Assembly: GCA_014381795.1 (NCBI GenBank)
Contig: JACNKY010000364.1
Span: 1 to 5,467 of the forward strand
Direction of reading: 5' to 3'
DNA: 5,467 nt
Source of the DNA: Pseudomonadota bacterium
GTDB taxonomy: Bacteria; SAR324; NAC60-12
Part shown: positions 5,318-5,467 of the stretch, piece by piece
Position numbering within the stretch: position 1 is the first letter of the stretch
How the letters are laid out: each line of letters begins with the position of its first letter
Program-made: the position numbers and the translations under genes
Notes under the pieces: model-generated
The model's input: the letters and a program-made list of their open reading frames with translations, nothing else
The model's database searches: none
What the model was told of the DNA's origin: nothing

Positions 5318-5467
5318 TTATCCCCCGCTTACCGGAGGGATCAAACAATATTCCTCACCGTCTGTGAGTATCGACTGTTTACCAACGTACTCATCTTCAT
5401 GCGCTAATCTAGTTGACCTTAAAATAGCTGCCGCCTGAGGATAGTTCTGTGAAAGTAAAGCTATTAC
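5318..5467 (-). CDS. MoaD/ThiS-like ubiquitin-fold sulfur carrier, C-terminal part, truncated by window edge
   Basis: Only the last 49 residues are in the window, ending at TAA 5318-5320. The tail LTDGEEYCLIPPVSGG is the classic MoaD ending: an L-x-DGDE-like turn, the final strand and the PPVSGG tail whose C-terminal Gly is adenylated by an E1-like enzyme and converted to a thiocarboxylate. MoaD then gives its sulfur to molybdopterin with MoaE, and relatives supply sulfur to other pathways. The usual AVN strand before this is replaced by RLAHEDEYVGKQS. No MoaE, MoeB/ThiF-type activator or sulfurtransferase is visible in the window, so a Moco role and a dedicated-pathway role cannot be separated. 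The downstream MBL/cNMP-like gene is 45 bases away on the same strand. Confidence 0.85.
   Translation of the reverse strand, partial: VIALLSQNYPQAAAILRSTRLAHEDEYVGKQSILTDGEEYCLIPPVSGG

Overview
The window comes from a bacterium with moderate to low G+C. The genes are compactly spaced, and the two small genes have clear Shine-Dalgarno sites. The families seen (TrpC, EamA/DMT transporter, MTA-type purine nucleoside phosphorylase, MoaD-like sulfur carrier, MBL-fold protein fused to cyclic-nucleotide-binding-like domains) suggest a Gram-negative environmental bacterium. Nothing in the sequence fixes the genus, and no mobile element, tRNA, rRNA or CRISPR array was seen.

Layout. The first 492 bases, on the minus strand, are the N-terminal 164 codons of an indole-3-glycerol-phosphate-synthase-like (TrpC) protein that runs off the left edge. 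It diverges from a plus-strand group: an EamA/DMT transporter (636-1475), a 285-base AT-rich gap holding a 9-bp stem around a ribosome-binding site, two tandem paralogous small proteins of 57 and 52 residues (1761-1934 and 2027-2185), and an MTA/MTI phosphorylase (2238-3017). Converging on these from the right, on the minus strand, are the tail of a MoaD-like ubiquitin-fold sulfur carrier ending in Gly-Gly (5318 to the right edge) and, 45 bases after it, a 754-residue protein. That protein has an unassigned N-terminal domain, a metallo-beta-lactamase domain and two cyclic-nucleotide-binding-like domains. Its 3' end overlaps the phosphorylase gene by 10 bases, tail to tail.

How they may work together. 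This part is inference. The phosphorylase clears methylthioadenosine, the by-product of aminopropyl or aminocarboxypropyl transfer from SAM-derived donors. The transporter could export a small product, the MoaD-like protein could carry sulfur as a thiocarboxylate, and the TrpC-like protein has altered residues in its first active-site loop. Together with the conserved small proteins this resembles an accessory or specialised-metabolism neighbourhood, but a chance grouping of housekeeping genes is not excluded. The most unusual items are the small-protein pair and the large MBL/cNMP-like fusion.
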